From the NCBI GenBank assembly GCA_013365325.1, contig JABVXV010000139.1, positions 1 to 64,000 on the forward strand: DNA of 64,000 nucleotides, read 5' to 3'. Shown piece after piece: positions 39,001 to 51,300 of the stretch; positions within the stretch are counted from its first letter, which is position 1, and each line of letters opens with the position of its first letter. Under the pieces are notes generated by a model. The model was not told where the DNA came from, searched no databases, and saw only the letters and a list, made by a program, of their open reading frames with translations. The DNA is from Dipetalonema caudispina. Taxonomy: Eukaryota; Nematoda; Chromadorea; Rhabditida; Onchocercidae. Both the position numbers and the translations under genes were made by a program.

Positions 39001-42000
39001 ATTTTTTAAGAATGCCTTTTCTAGAAGGCAGTAAAGCCAGCCACTCTACTTTAGTTAGTTTTCAAAAATTTTTAAATCAGCTGTTGAATCCGAAAAACTT
39101 TCACGGGTTTTCTTAGTTAAAGTGAACTAGGTTGCACTTTGAATTCTTAATTTCTGAATTAGACTGTTAAAGTTAAAAAAAACCTTAGAATTTGAATTTA
39201 AATAATGCATTCAGTCATCGCTCTATTCATTTAAACTTTCTTCGACTTGCACAAGTTTCCTCACTACCCTAGCAAAGATTTTTTCTTATTCGTACAATTT
39301 TAAAATGCTAAGGAATTTATTTCTGAATTCTTTTTCCAATAATTCTATCGGTACATTGCGGTAATAATACGAAAAAAGTAGGCGTCAACATAAAAGGATA
39401 CATGTTCTTATGGGCGGTCTATTCGCATATAAAAATGCAACATAAATACGCGGACATGCCACGCATTTGTATACTGTCACCACCTTATTGTAGCTTAACA
39501 TATTTAATTTACCATCATTGTTTCCTGATTGAAAGGAGTGATGATCTGTGAGATGTTCTTACAGTCAACCTTACGTTTTTCAGTTAATGTCTTAGCTACA
39601 GACTTCAGCTTATTCTCCGAATCCAAAATTGTGAAATTATCTGCTGACTTTTAATCTCCTTTTTGTTTGGCTCAAATTTCCGATTTTCATATTCTGCTCT
39701 ACGAGCTACAGTTAATTTGACTTCAACTCGTTGCTGCAAAGTTTTAGCAGTTCTTCAAAATGAAATTATCCTATAAAATTATGCAGTTAAGACGTTCTCA
39801 CACACGACGGCATCTTGCAAGATCATATGGTGATGAATTTGTTGAGGTATTGTGGAGTATTCAAGTTCTTTAAATTTAAATTCTACTTGTTGCATATTGA
39901 AATGCAAATGGTTCTATGTACCGCTGGAGTGTTTGTGAAAATACTTGTATGAATATCATGAGAGTTAAAAATTCTTTTAATTCTAGTCTTGTAAAAAGAA
40001 TGAAAAAAATAATGAATGTATTCAAAATGAAAGCTAAAAGTTGAATTGGTTGGGATTAAATAAAGTTAGACAGGAGCAGACTTAAATGGAATATAACTCA
40101 ATATATTGCAGGAAATAGGAGCAATAGCGGCACTGAAAGAAATTGCGTCAAGTCCCGATGAAGTGGCCGCGAAGTTCGCAAGTGAAGCTTTGACTGTGAT
40201 AGGTGAGGAAGTGCCGTACAAGCTTACTCAACAGGTACCATGTTGGACAATTGCCGATGTGCAGTATTGGGTGAAAAAGGTTAGTTTGATAGTCTTAAGC
40301 TCCCGACATTCTATTAGTTCTTTTTATACCATTTACCTGTAGCATTTGTTTCTTGTCGGGGCTAACTTTTCTTAAAAATGGTATACCAGTAAGTGTCTTT
40401 TGTTCTATTTTTTTCCTTTTTTTGGTGTGTTGAATTTTATCTTTCTTTGGATTGTCACTTCTAGAAAACCTTTATTACTTTGTAATATTCGTTTTTCGCT
40501 TTAATAAACAAAAAGTTGAGTAGTTGATCTAGAACTTCCAAAACTAAATAGCTTTTACAAAAAGAAATTCTATGTTGTCACAGGTGAAATGTGAATCTTT
40601 AAAGATGATGTCTTATTCATGCAGCTTATTCAAAGATTGAAAATTTATCTTGTTCTGCAATCGTCAAACCAAAAGTTCCTCCTTATCATGTTAATTCATA
40701 CACAAATTTGTACAGATTGGCTTTGAATCCTATGCAGATGCGTTCGCGAAACATATGGTCGATGGTGATTTGTTGTTGTTGCTAACTGAAAAAGAGCTTG
40801 AACAAGATCTTCAGATGTCTTCTGCCCTTCTTAGAAAACGCTTCATCCGTGAACTGGAAAGCCTTAAAGCAAGTTTTTCTTCTTTCAGGAATATAGTTTT
40901 AATTCATAGGGTTTATTTAAATATTGATTTTGCTTAAAATATTGGTAGATAGATGGAATAGAACTTGACTGATTAAACTTTTGATTCAGCGAAGATTTGA
41001 CCACTAATCGAAAAAAGTAATTAGAGCGACGTTATAGTTACGTTGCATTAGCATTAATTCCTCTGCTCCTTCTCTGAAAAAATATGATCTAATGGATAGA
41101 AAACTGGTTGCTTTCAGATTGCAGCGGATTACGGAAGTGTTGACGAAAGTCAGTTAGATCAGTTTTTGATGTCGTTAAGCCCCGAATTATCAGTTTATAC
41201 ATATCAAATGCTTGGTATGGGTCTAAATCGTAGTTTGTTGCCATCTTTAACCGACGAAATGATGAAAACTGTGTGCGGCATGCATAATCCTATCCACAGG
41301 CTCAAACTAAGACAAGCATTGCAAGGTAAGACTTACAATACAATTAATCCAGATGATTAGGCTGTGAGTTTTAATGCAGATGCTTTTTGAAGGAATCATA
41401 ATAAAGTTTATGACGTATTACTTCATGGAATTGCAAAAATTGTAGATAGCAAACATATCGATGACATTGAAGTTGCGATACTGAGTAAACAAATTGATGT
41501 ATTCATAAGTTATCGACGCAGTACGGGTAATCAACTGGCCAGTCTTATCAAAGTTTTACTTCAGCTTAGAGGATATAAGGTTAACATTTGTTAACATTTC
41601 CATTTTGACTCGACTTATATGGGAGTTTTCAATACTGATCTCTTTATCAAGAGTTCCATTTGTTGAATATACTTCCCTGTGTTGTTGGGAACATATAAAT
41701 AGCTTGCCGAAATATGGAATAAGCCTAGCTGCACTCTCTTTCTCAAAGCACAATTGATAATAATAATTTTTATGCACATTTACAAAATGCACGCAAATTG
41801 TTTACGGCTATTTCGGTTCTTATCGACGGTGGTGATTATCCTTTTCAAATTTTGAGTCAGATTTTCCGCTTGAAATAATGCCTTGTTGTATATCCTTTCA
41901 TATTTTTGAACGTGATATTATAACTGGTTGCAGGTATTTATTGATGTTGATAAACTATATGCTGGTAAATTTGACTCATCATTGTTGAAAAATATCCAGG

Positions 42001-43497
42001 CAGCAAAGCACTTCATTCTTGTGTTAACACCAAATTCTTTGGATAGGTTATTCAATGATCACAACTGTGAAGACTGGATACATAAAGAGGTTTGTTAGAG
42101 ATTTCATTTAGTGAATGAGGATGGGAAAAAGAACAGGAAACTAATCAAAAGTATTCTTTTAGTTTTGTTTTAAACCACGTTTTTTCGCAACATCTGTAAT
42201 TTAATCTTTCTCTTCAGTAGAGTGTTTTCGGTTTCTTATAGATCTCTCTCCACGTTAATATTTCCAAACTTTCTATAAGCAGTAGTTTTGAAGCATTTAG
42301 AGATCCAGAACTACAGTTGCGAAAATGGAGCTATATGATTGAAATTTGACTACTAAATCTTAGCTAATGAATTGTATTCCAGCTGCGATGTGCTTTTGAT
42401 CATCATAAGAATGTGATACCGATTTTTGATCAACATTTCGATTTCCCCGCCGATACCGATTTGCCAGCTGATATACGACACATAACGCGTTACAATGGTG
42501 TACGTTGGGTACATGATTATCAAGAAGCTTGTATGGATAAAGTGGAACGTTTTATCAAGGGTGAACTGAATCGAACACCAAGCATAGGTCAACAACAGGT
42601 ACGTCTTGTTTGTCAGCAAAATTTGTGGTCATATTGTATGATAAATGTAAGACTGAGAATGCCAGTTGGCTTCATTGAAAAACAAACATCCTATTTTTTT
42701 TAGAATTGAGGGTAATAAGCTTTGGAAGTTCTAACCAACTGATAGTAAGATAACATAAAGAAATGTTGCAATGTTATAGTAATTATATTCGTGACGACTG
42801 ATTGGATCATTGCACAAAAATTCGCATAAATTCTATTTGACTAGCAAATTTTGAATATTACTGGATTTGTTGAACATTATTGGTTTTGAAAGAATTATGA
42901 ATTTTGAGATTTTTTATAATTATAAGCTTTTTCAGGCATCGGTGGCATCAAGTGCAAGTAGCGGAACCCAGCAACGTAAAATATCTGCACGATGGTCAAT
43001 CGCAAAAACAACCCAAAAATGTTCGGTAACAAGGCAACAGCACAGCGAAATGTCAAATTGTATGGTAATCACTTTGATTTTGATAGGATTTGCTTATATG
43101 CTAACGAAACAATGAACATAAATCATTACTCGTACCAGGAATTCTATGCACGCAGCGCTAATAATAGATTCTATTTCACGGTTGGTGTTAGCATTGGATC
43201 AGATATGTTTTTCTCCACTCATCTAGTTAGTAATAATTAAAATTTCCTTATTTACTTTACAACGACTTTCGAGGTTTTGCATGGCATATTCCTGCGATTT
43301 CAATAATATTGGATGTATGGGAAATACGCCAGATTTAGTTCACCTAAATTCTTGTGAATTTGATTTATTTTGAGTCGAACATTTTAGAACTTTGTGTTTT
43401 ATGATACCTTAAGAAGTTTCATAAATTACTGAGTTACTTTCAGTCCCCTCGGCCTCCGCTGAGAAGCACTGCAACAAACAATATCAGCCGCTCGTGA
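31607..43497 (+). CDS. tir-1: SARM1/TIR-1 NAD hydrolase and signalling adaptor
   Basis: Orthologue of C. elegans TIR-1 and vertebrate SARM1, the NAD+-cleaving adaptor that signals in innate immunity (upstream of the NSY-1/SEK-1/PMK-1 p38 pathway) and in axon degeneration. Exons: 31607-31794, 33685-33831, 33935-34087, 34863-35016, 35581-35770, 36001-36151, 37144-37370, 38206-38317, 40112-40279, 40716-40868, 41118-41325, 41446-41579, 41934-42089, 42383-42598, 42936-43064 and 43444-43497. From the ATG at 31678 the product is about 822 aa; the first exon opens in phase 1, so a longer N-terminus is possible. Order: disordered N-terminus, ARM repeats (about residues 100-455), SAM1 ([11 protein letters not shown]...) and SAM2 (about 455-595), TIR (about 605-740). 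The catalytic glutamate in EDWIHKE is at 42087-42089. The intron after 40868 starts with GC. AATAAA lies at 43545. Confidence 0.95.
33001..33031. repeat. (TA)n microsatellite
   Basis: An uninterrupted TA dinucleotide run in a tir-1 intron, close to a poly(A) run at about 32920-32938. No function is suggested. Confidence 0.97.
40869..40870 (+). other. GC splice donor (GC-AG intron) in tir-1
   Basis: The coding exon ends ...AGCCTTAAA and is followed by GCAAGT. The next exon begins at 41118 after TTTCAG. Only this GC donor keeps the frame and the conserved SAM1-SAM2 linker (LESLK then [12 protein letters not shown]). The nearest GT, two bases on, breaks the frame. GCAAGT matches the usual consensus of GC-AG introns. 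Confidence 0.85.
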
Positions 43498-45197
43498 TCA
43501 ATGCGTATCTTCCTCCAAGTAGCTGTCTTGTGCACTTCTGAATGAATAAAGGGCGGTGTGGAATTCTCTACGGGTTTTTGTTTAATTCCGATTCAATATA
43601 GATTAGTTCAATTCACTTCGGGAAAAGATATAAATAGATGGAAATTACTACTGAAACACTCAGTCTTTGCTATCAGCGAATTATTCTGATTCCGGATACT
43701 GGTCTTTTGCTTTTATAGGCTCTGTGGCCTTTATGATGGAGGTTTCACTTCCTAGTCCAACTTTATGGCTGTCGCTCAAGATGGATTATGTTGTTTAGTC
43801 CATTCATCTAAAAATAAAATTATTTGCACTGACCAAAAATTCCCACACACTTTATAGTTACATTTTGAAAAATCCCAAAGAACCAAAATGGTTCTGGTCC
43901 TGAAGATTTGGATTTTTAAAGTTTTGTAATTCGAACTTTTACCATCTTTTGCCATCACCATTCGAAAAAAAAATACCTCACATTAAAACCAGGCGCAAGA
44001 TATTTTGCCAAGTGAAATATTTATTTGGGGAACAAATTAGGAAGTGTCAAACATTAATTATTTTATTATTTTTTCCCCCTTCCTCTTTAGAATTAATTGA
44101 AATGTGCATATTGTACTAATAATAACTACTGAACCGGGAGGAGTATTGAAAGAACTGCTCACTTTTTTCACGTAGCGGAACCTGTTCGTCATATAATAGA
44201 ATCAAAAAAAAAGGTAGATTTTTCGGTGGTCGGACGAGAATATGAAAACGAATAACATTATAATATTTGATGTGAAAACTACATCAGTAATTATGGTTAC
44301 ACATCACATTGTTAATGAAAGTCCACATACGCCAAATTCATAGGCGAATTGCAGACAGGTAGTTTCATTTACATACCAGGTGGGGACTATGGTTACATCA
44401 CGGACTCCCTTACTAATTTCTTGTTTGTATATTGCATTTAAATTGTGATATGTAGAGTTTAGTCCATGTTGTGATATGTCTCTGCCAAATAATCGCGTTT
44501 TTTTTTAATTTATAAATTTGTTATTGTGTATTTTCTTGTGTTCAGCAATATTATCTTTTGTGTTATGCTATTGTTTCTATACATGTTATTACTGGGTTAA
44601 TTTGGAGATCGAGTTTTAGAATAGATATGGTTGGGATGTTTTATTCTCTCTTGGCACGATTAATTTTTGATGGGCAATCAAGTAAATTTACTCGTACTCC
44701 AACTGCAATTGTTTTATCATTGTATTCATTTGCGATTTCCGTCAAGTATTTTGTGTATTTCACCTTTTGCTCTGTGATGTTATATTTCTGACAAGTAAAA
44801 TTTGAATAAATATTCTTTCAAGTAAAACTAAATAAATAATCTTACTTCAATGCAGTGAAATCTGACCCGTTTCAAACTCAACAAATATATTACTTCTAAC
44901 GAATGCTTCAAATTCAGTTCAAAGCCATTAATTAAAATTCTCTCTCATGTTCCATCGCTCATTTGAAAATCCCGCATGCGCCAACTAATTCTCTTCCTCC
45001 CTGTGATAATGATAACTCCGGTTCGGTATTGGTTTCTAAAAGGACGTCCTTATTTCACAGTTCGGCGATTATTGGGTCATCTGTGAGAGGTAATGATTGG
45101 TAGGTCGTTATGGAGTTCGTTTGACGGGATTTTGTTGATTTCAGGTTCGAGAGTAAGGTGAGTGGATGAAGTGCACAGGATGGAGTGTATTCAGAAG
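43498..45197. other. Spacer between tir-1 and the topoisomerase gene
   Basis: It holds the tir-1 3' UTR (AATAAA at 43545-43550) and, at its right end, the 5' leader of the topoisomerase gene. A good acceptor (ttgttgatttcag) ends at 45144, 53 bases before the ATG, and may be a spliced-leader site. The 77-codon ORF at 44558-44791 has no features suggesting a gene. Confidence 0.45.
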
Positions 45198-45330
45198 ATG
45201 TTCTTTAGAGAAAGTCCTAAACAATCATTTATCATTTCGAAGAAAAAGTTGCATCTAGGAATACATTCATCTAAACGCTATCAACGACCGCTTTTCCGTT
45301 GCTACCAACGTTTTGTTAGTAGCAGTGGGG
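45198..45330 (+). other. Presequence-like first exon of the topoisomerase
   Basis: This exon encodes 44 residues starting [10 protein letters not shown] and ending [11 protein letters not shown]. It is followed by GTTAGT, and its phase-1 end joins exactly to the conserved exon at 45626. It holds many Lys, Arg and Ser residues with one acidic residue only, and a late Arg near the likely end of the leader. That composition fits a matrix-targeting presequence. A nuclear localisation signal is an alternative reading. Confidence 0.7.
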
Positions 45331-48300
45331 GTTAGTGTTTTTTACACGTCGTAGAAATATTGGTTTTGAAGGGGAAAAAACGAAGTCGATACGATTTATG
45401 GATCGTATAGAAAGTTATATGAGTGGACAAGGACCAATCTTTGATAAAAGCAATAGTTTATATTTCGAGTACCAATATCATTCCACCTTATAGATATTAT
45501 CAATACACAACAAATCAGTACACGTATCCATCGTCAAAATGTTTGATGATGGATACGAGTAGGTATCCATCATTAAAATGTAATGATTCAGTTATTTTAC
45601 TCTCCTAATATTCAAAGATTTCCAGTTCCACATGAATCAGAACAACAAGCTACTATTGCGAAGTTGGCAGTGGAAAAGTATCAAAGACTAACTCCCCTGA
45701 AACATATACTTTATCGACCAGATAGTTATATTGGTTCTGCTTTTTTGTCTGATGAACAAGTGTGTATTCATCATTTTCCATTTACTACAGATAGTTTTAT
45801 GAAGGTTTATTAATAAAGAGTTCTTGAGCACTAAATTTTTTAAGGGGTTGGATGAGTAAATTTTTCCTTTGTAATTTACGTATTATTTATTGTTTTTAGC
45901 CAATTTATGTTTACGACGCTGTAAAGAGGCAAATAGTAAAAAAAGAAGCACGAATCGTTCCTGGCTTATTGAAAATCTTTGATGAAATTCTGGTTAATGC
46001 AGCTGACAACAAGAGGCGAGATCCACAAATGACCACTATCGTTGTTAATATTGACAGGCTGGTTTTGTTTTTCAGTGAGCTGTTGATTATAAATTCTTCT
46101 TTCATTAACTGAACTCACAGCATAAATATATATATATATATATATGTATGGGAGGGACAAGTCAGGGATTGTAGAGATTAGTGCACGGTGCGGTACGGTG
46201 ATGCGATGGAGAAGATCGGTTGTTTTGATTTGATTTGATTTTAAAGGAAATAAGCTTTCTATAGTTTGTGTAAGAATGGGTGTAATGCAATATTCAACCA
46301 TCTCTGGAGATGTTCTGCTTTCAATGACATATATTGTTTGCCTCGAATTGCCAATTTCATTTGCATTTCTAGCAATTTGTATTGATCATAAACACTTCAA
46401 GTATCATTATATATTATGTATTTTAATCTTTCTATCCCAATTTTTTAGAGAAAGAAACACAATATCGGTTTGGAACAATGGTCGTGGGATTCCAGTGGAG
46501 ATTCATCCAACAGAAGGGATCTATGTTCCTACAATGATTTTTGGCACCCTATTTACTTCATCTAATTATGATGATTCCGAATTGAAAATAGTTGGTTAGT
46601 TCCTTAAATGATACAGAATAGTGCTACATACTATTCTGTATTGTTACTTTTTACAAAAGTGAGTTAAACTTACAAAAGATAGTTTTTCTACTCTTCTTTT
46701 CCAGTTATAGGGATTTTTGATAAGCCAAGACCACTATATTAAGTTTATTCATGTTCGTTATTGGTATACGTTTGACTTTAAAGATAATTTTAGTGCTTAA
46801 AAAAATTTTTTTTCCAATTTTACCAAAGGATGTGAACTAAACATAAGCTTTTAATTAACAGGTGGCAGAAATGGATTCGGTGCCAAATTGTGCAACATAT
46901 TTAGCACAGAATTTTCCATAGAAACTTGTACAAAGCAATCTGGATTACGTTTTTTTCAAGTAAATCTTTATTCCTGTTATATTACCAGTATTTCTGAGTT
47001 AGAGTACAGGAATTGTCATTTTCATTCATTTAAATGTGTGTGAGGATTTATTTTCTGCATTCATTAGTTATGCCTAGCTTTTGAAGTTTGATTTTTTTAA
47101 TCCAATTTGAAACGAATCACTGTAAAGTTCTCTTCTAATTCTTCTACTTTAATTGTCTTGTACTATCTCTTTTTCATATCCTCCTTTTGTAATCCTGAAA
47201 ACACTGTGATTGTTGTATGTCAGACACATCCCTGCTGTCGTCTTAAAAATTTTCTTGAATTTACCATTAATCAAAGCTATTTGTTGCTTTAGTGCTGGCG
47301 AAATAATATGAACGACGTGGATGATCCGATCATCAGTAATGTTGGCACAAACGCATCTGATTACACTTGCGTCACATTTAAGCCGGATCTGAGCAAATTC
47401 AAGTTATCAGCTCTAGACGAAGATACGGTAGAAGTAATGATAAGAAGGACAGTGGATATCGCTGGCACTCTTGATGGTGTTCATGTATTTTTGAATGGAA
47501 CTAAGATCGAGGTTAGCAAATATTTTCTTCATCATTAACACTGTATTAATTCATGAATTGTTGTGCCATTTTTCCAAGATTTCTGAATTCGAACTTATGA
47601 AGTATTTAGTGGGAATTGTATGTTCTTTTTGGCAGTATTTATATTAATGTATAACCTCAATGTTTTGAAGGTTTCAGGATTCGAAGATTATGTGAAACTG
47701 TTTTCAACAAATACCAATGTAAATGTTGAAAGTTTCACCGTTCCGTTCTATTGTAATGTTAATGAACGATGGCAAATTGCTGTAGCACGAAGTAATACTG
47801 GATATCATCAGATTAGCTTTGTTAACAATATTAATACTTTGAAGGTTAGTTTTTCTATTTCGATGAAATCATGGAATCGATGAAATCTTTGCAGATATTT
47901 AGAAAAGATAACGGGTTTTTTAATCCCTTTCACTGTAACTTGTGCTTTTTGAAAACTCCTGTTCAATAATACGGACATGCACAAGCAGAACATTTTGATG
48001 TAATATCTTGTAAATAATTTAGGGTGGACGACATGTGGATTATATTGTGAACCAGTTCGTATCACGATTAAAACAAGAAATAGATCAACGCTGCGGTTGC
48101 GAAAAATTCATAAGTACCCATCAGGTAAATTGTTTCTGCAAAGTTAATGAGTATCATGAAAACGATAAGAAAGAAAACACTAATTTAGCTGTTCTAAAAG
48201 CAGCAGTAAAGTAATCAATTGTAAAGAAATATATTTTGATAGATATTTTCAGATTAAAAATCGGCTTCATGTATTTGTGAATTCACTGATAGAGAATCCT

Positions 48301-51300
48301 GCCTTTGAATCGCAATCAAAAGAATATCTTACTACATCAGTGAAGAATTTCGGTTCAACATGTATTATACCAGAATCATTTTACGAAAATTTCCTTAAAG
48401 AAAGTGATATCGTCCATCATTTGCTCTGCGACATTAATCAACAACATGCGGTGCATCCTTGTACTTTCCTCTTGCTTATCTCTAGAGTTATATAGGATTG
48501 CAAGCAACGTTTTCTGATACTTCTTGTAATATGTTTATTTTAGGCTTCACTGAACCGCTCCATGAATCGACCTCTGTGGGATTTATCAAAGCTTGAAGAT
48601 GCAATTGATGCAGGTACTAAAAACGGTTATAATTGCACATTAATCGTAACGGAAGGTGATTCGGCGAAAGCACTCGCAGTTGCGGGTCTCGCTATAATTG
48701 GACGAAAACAGTATGGTGTTTTTCCAATTCGAGGGAAGCTGACAAATGTTCGAGGGATGGATGCTAAAATGGTTAATACTTTTCTTAACATTAGAAACGA
48801 TTTTATAAAATGTCAAATTCCCACATTTCCCTTTAAATAAGAAAACTTTTAAAATCTCTTTGAATAAATTTGATGTTATAGGCGAATGGAGAAATATCAT
48901 ATAGTATATATATATGCCGGAAAATACTTGTAGTTGCGAATTCTTATTTAGTTTTTTTTTTTTTTTTTTTCTTATTTTATCTCTACACCTTTTGTGCGTA
49001 ATACTAGGATAGAGATGAGTTCAAGATGTTAGATTCTATCAGCTCGATTTCCAGCATATTTTTTATGATATAATTGTTAAAATAATTTTAAAGGCTGTCG
49101 AAAATGCTGAGATTGTTGCTCTTATACGGATACTGGGATTAAAATTTGGTGAAAGTTATAGCAGTGACGAAAAATTAAAATCTTTGCGTTACGGACGATT
49201 GCTTATCATGACTGATCAGGTAATATACCTTACTGGCTTTTCAAAATTTATAATACTGCTATATCATTGCATAATTCATGTTTTTACAGAATCAATTTAT
49301 TTTTACGAGATAAATTATTATTCTGCGGGAAAATTGAACTGGCTTAATCTTTTTTTAGACTGACTGTAGAAAGTTCATTTTCTGCTTATGCTAAAATTTC
49401 TCTATCTTTATACTTTTTTCTTATATTACTGTAATGGTCGTTTTGCATTGGATATTTTCTATTACTATTCCATATCTTAAACAATTTGGGAGGTTTTTTT
49501 TCAATGAAATATGACATAGTATATTAACAGCGACAAAATATTATAGGATCCCGATGGATCGCATATTAAAGGACTAATTGTAAATTTTTTGCATATGTAT
49601 TGGCCATCGCTGCTTAAAGCTAATTATATCAATTATTTCATTACTCCATTATTGAAGGTATTGTGTGGCTTTTTTAATGTGAATATTAAGAACTTTGTCT
49701 CTGCTTTTGCTTAAATTATAGATGTGAATGAAAGTAATATAGGAGCAGGGATAAATTTGGATTGGAAGCGGTTTGAACAAACAAAAAAAGAAATTGAAAG
49801 TCTTGTATGTAATTTAAAAAAGTGCAAACGTATTCCAACTCGTTAATGCTGCGATATCATTGCAGGCGAAGCGTGGATCCGACGTAAAATCATTTTATAG
49901 TGCAAGTGATTATGAAAGATGGCGAGCAGAAAATCCTGATTCGGTGAAGTATTCGATAAAATATTATAAAGGTTTGACATTCTACATTTGAAATCTTTCT
50001 TAGGAAATCAATGTTTAATCATCTTGCTTTACTATTAAAAGAAGTACCGTATTAATAAGACAGATGATAATGGTGGTTAATTGTCGAAATATTATTGTAG
50101 GATTGGGGACTTCATCAGCTAAAGAAGCACGAGAATATTTTACGGATATTGAACGACATACGGTAAAGTTTATTTACGATGGCAGGGCGTCAGATGAAAG
50201 CATTGATCTTGCATTTGCGAAAAATAAAGCTGATGATCGAAAAATTTGGATCACTGAGAGTAGTAAAGTGAGTTTTTGCTAGAACTTATGGAAGAGCGGT
50301 AAAATGATTGAGTTATGTTTTTAAATAGCATATAAACACCTTACTTCTATGATATGATTTTAAATTACAGCTGCTGCTATCAACTATAATTGATTCAAGC
50401 CGCAATCAGAAAACTTTTTCGGAATTTGTCAACGAAGAATTAGTGGAATACTCACAGCTAGATCTTCGGGTTTGTTGTATTTAGGTCTAAATTTTTGATT
50501 TTAGGCAAATCCATTAGTACTGTTACATCCGACGGAATATCATGTAGTTTGAATTCCTAAGCTTTATTTAACACTTTTATATATTGCAGTGCAAAATAAA
50601 TATCACTAAAATATTAGAATTTTAGTAAGTTAACATTAACGAAAATAGAAAAAGAAGGCCGTATCAATCGCTTCGACATATATTGGTTTACAGAATGCGA
50701 GAACTTATGAGAATTATTTGATTATTAGAATTAATTCATTAAAATCTGTTCCCTAAATTTGGATTTTCCGCAGCATTTCATACTGTTTTTTAAAATTATT
50801 GAGAGTACTGCAGTAATTTCAGCGTTCCCTGCCAAATATTATGGATGGATTGAAGCCAAGTCAACGAAAAGTTTTGTTTACAATGTTCGAACGTTATGAA
50901 CGTGGTGAAGTACGAGTAAGTCAGCTGGCAGGTGCTGTTTCGCAATACTGTGGATACCACCATGGGGAGGTAAATTTTGATTTTTCCTAGTATCCCCGAC
51001 AATCCTCATATGTTTTCATTCATTGCTTCTATTTTTTTTTTTTTTTGTTGATTCTAGCTTGCTTACCAATCCATTCATCTCTTTTTTCGTTCTTCTAGGA
51101 ATCTTTGGTGAATACGATTGTTCGTTTAGCTCAAGATTTTGTTGGTTCCAATAATTTGAATCTTCTTTTACCTCTTGGTCAGTTTGGTACACGTCTAGCA
51201 GGTGGCGAAGATGCGGCAAGTGCACGATACATTTACACGTCGCTGAGGTAACATTGTCTATTTTTTGTCATACTCGGCCATCAAATTCCATATGAATTTA

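Noticed and set aside
45158..45194. Possible 37-base intron in the 5' leader of the topoisomerase gene
   Set aside because: Both GTGAGT and TTCAG are present, but the intron would be very short and does not affect the protein; not supportable without cDNA.
45398..45465. Alternative first exon of the topoisomerase starting [10 protein letters not shown]
   Set aside because: Its best donor is in the wrong phase for the exon at 45626, whereas the exon 45198-45330 fits exactly.
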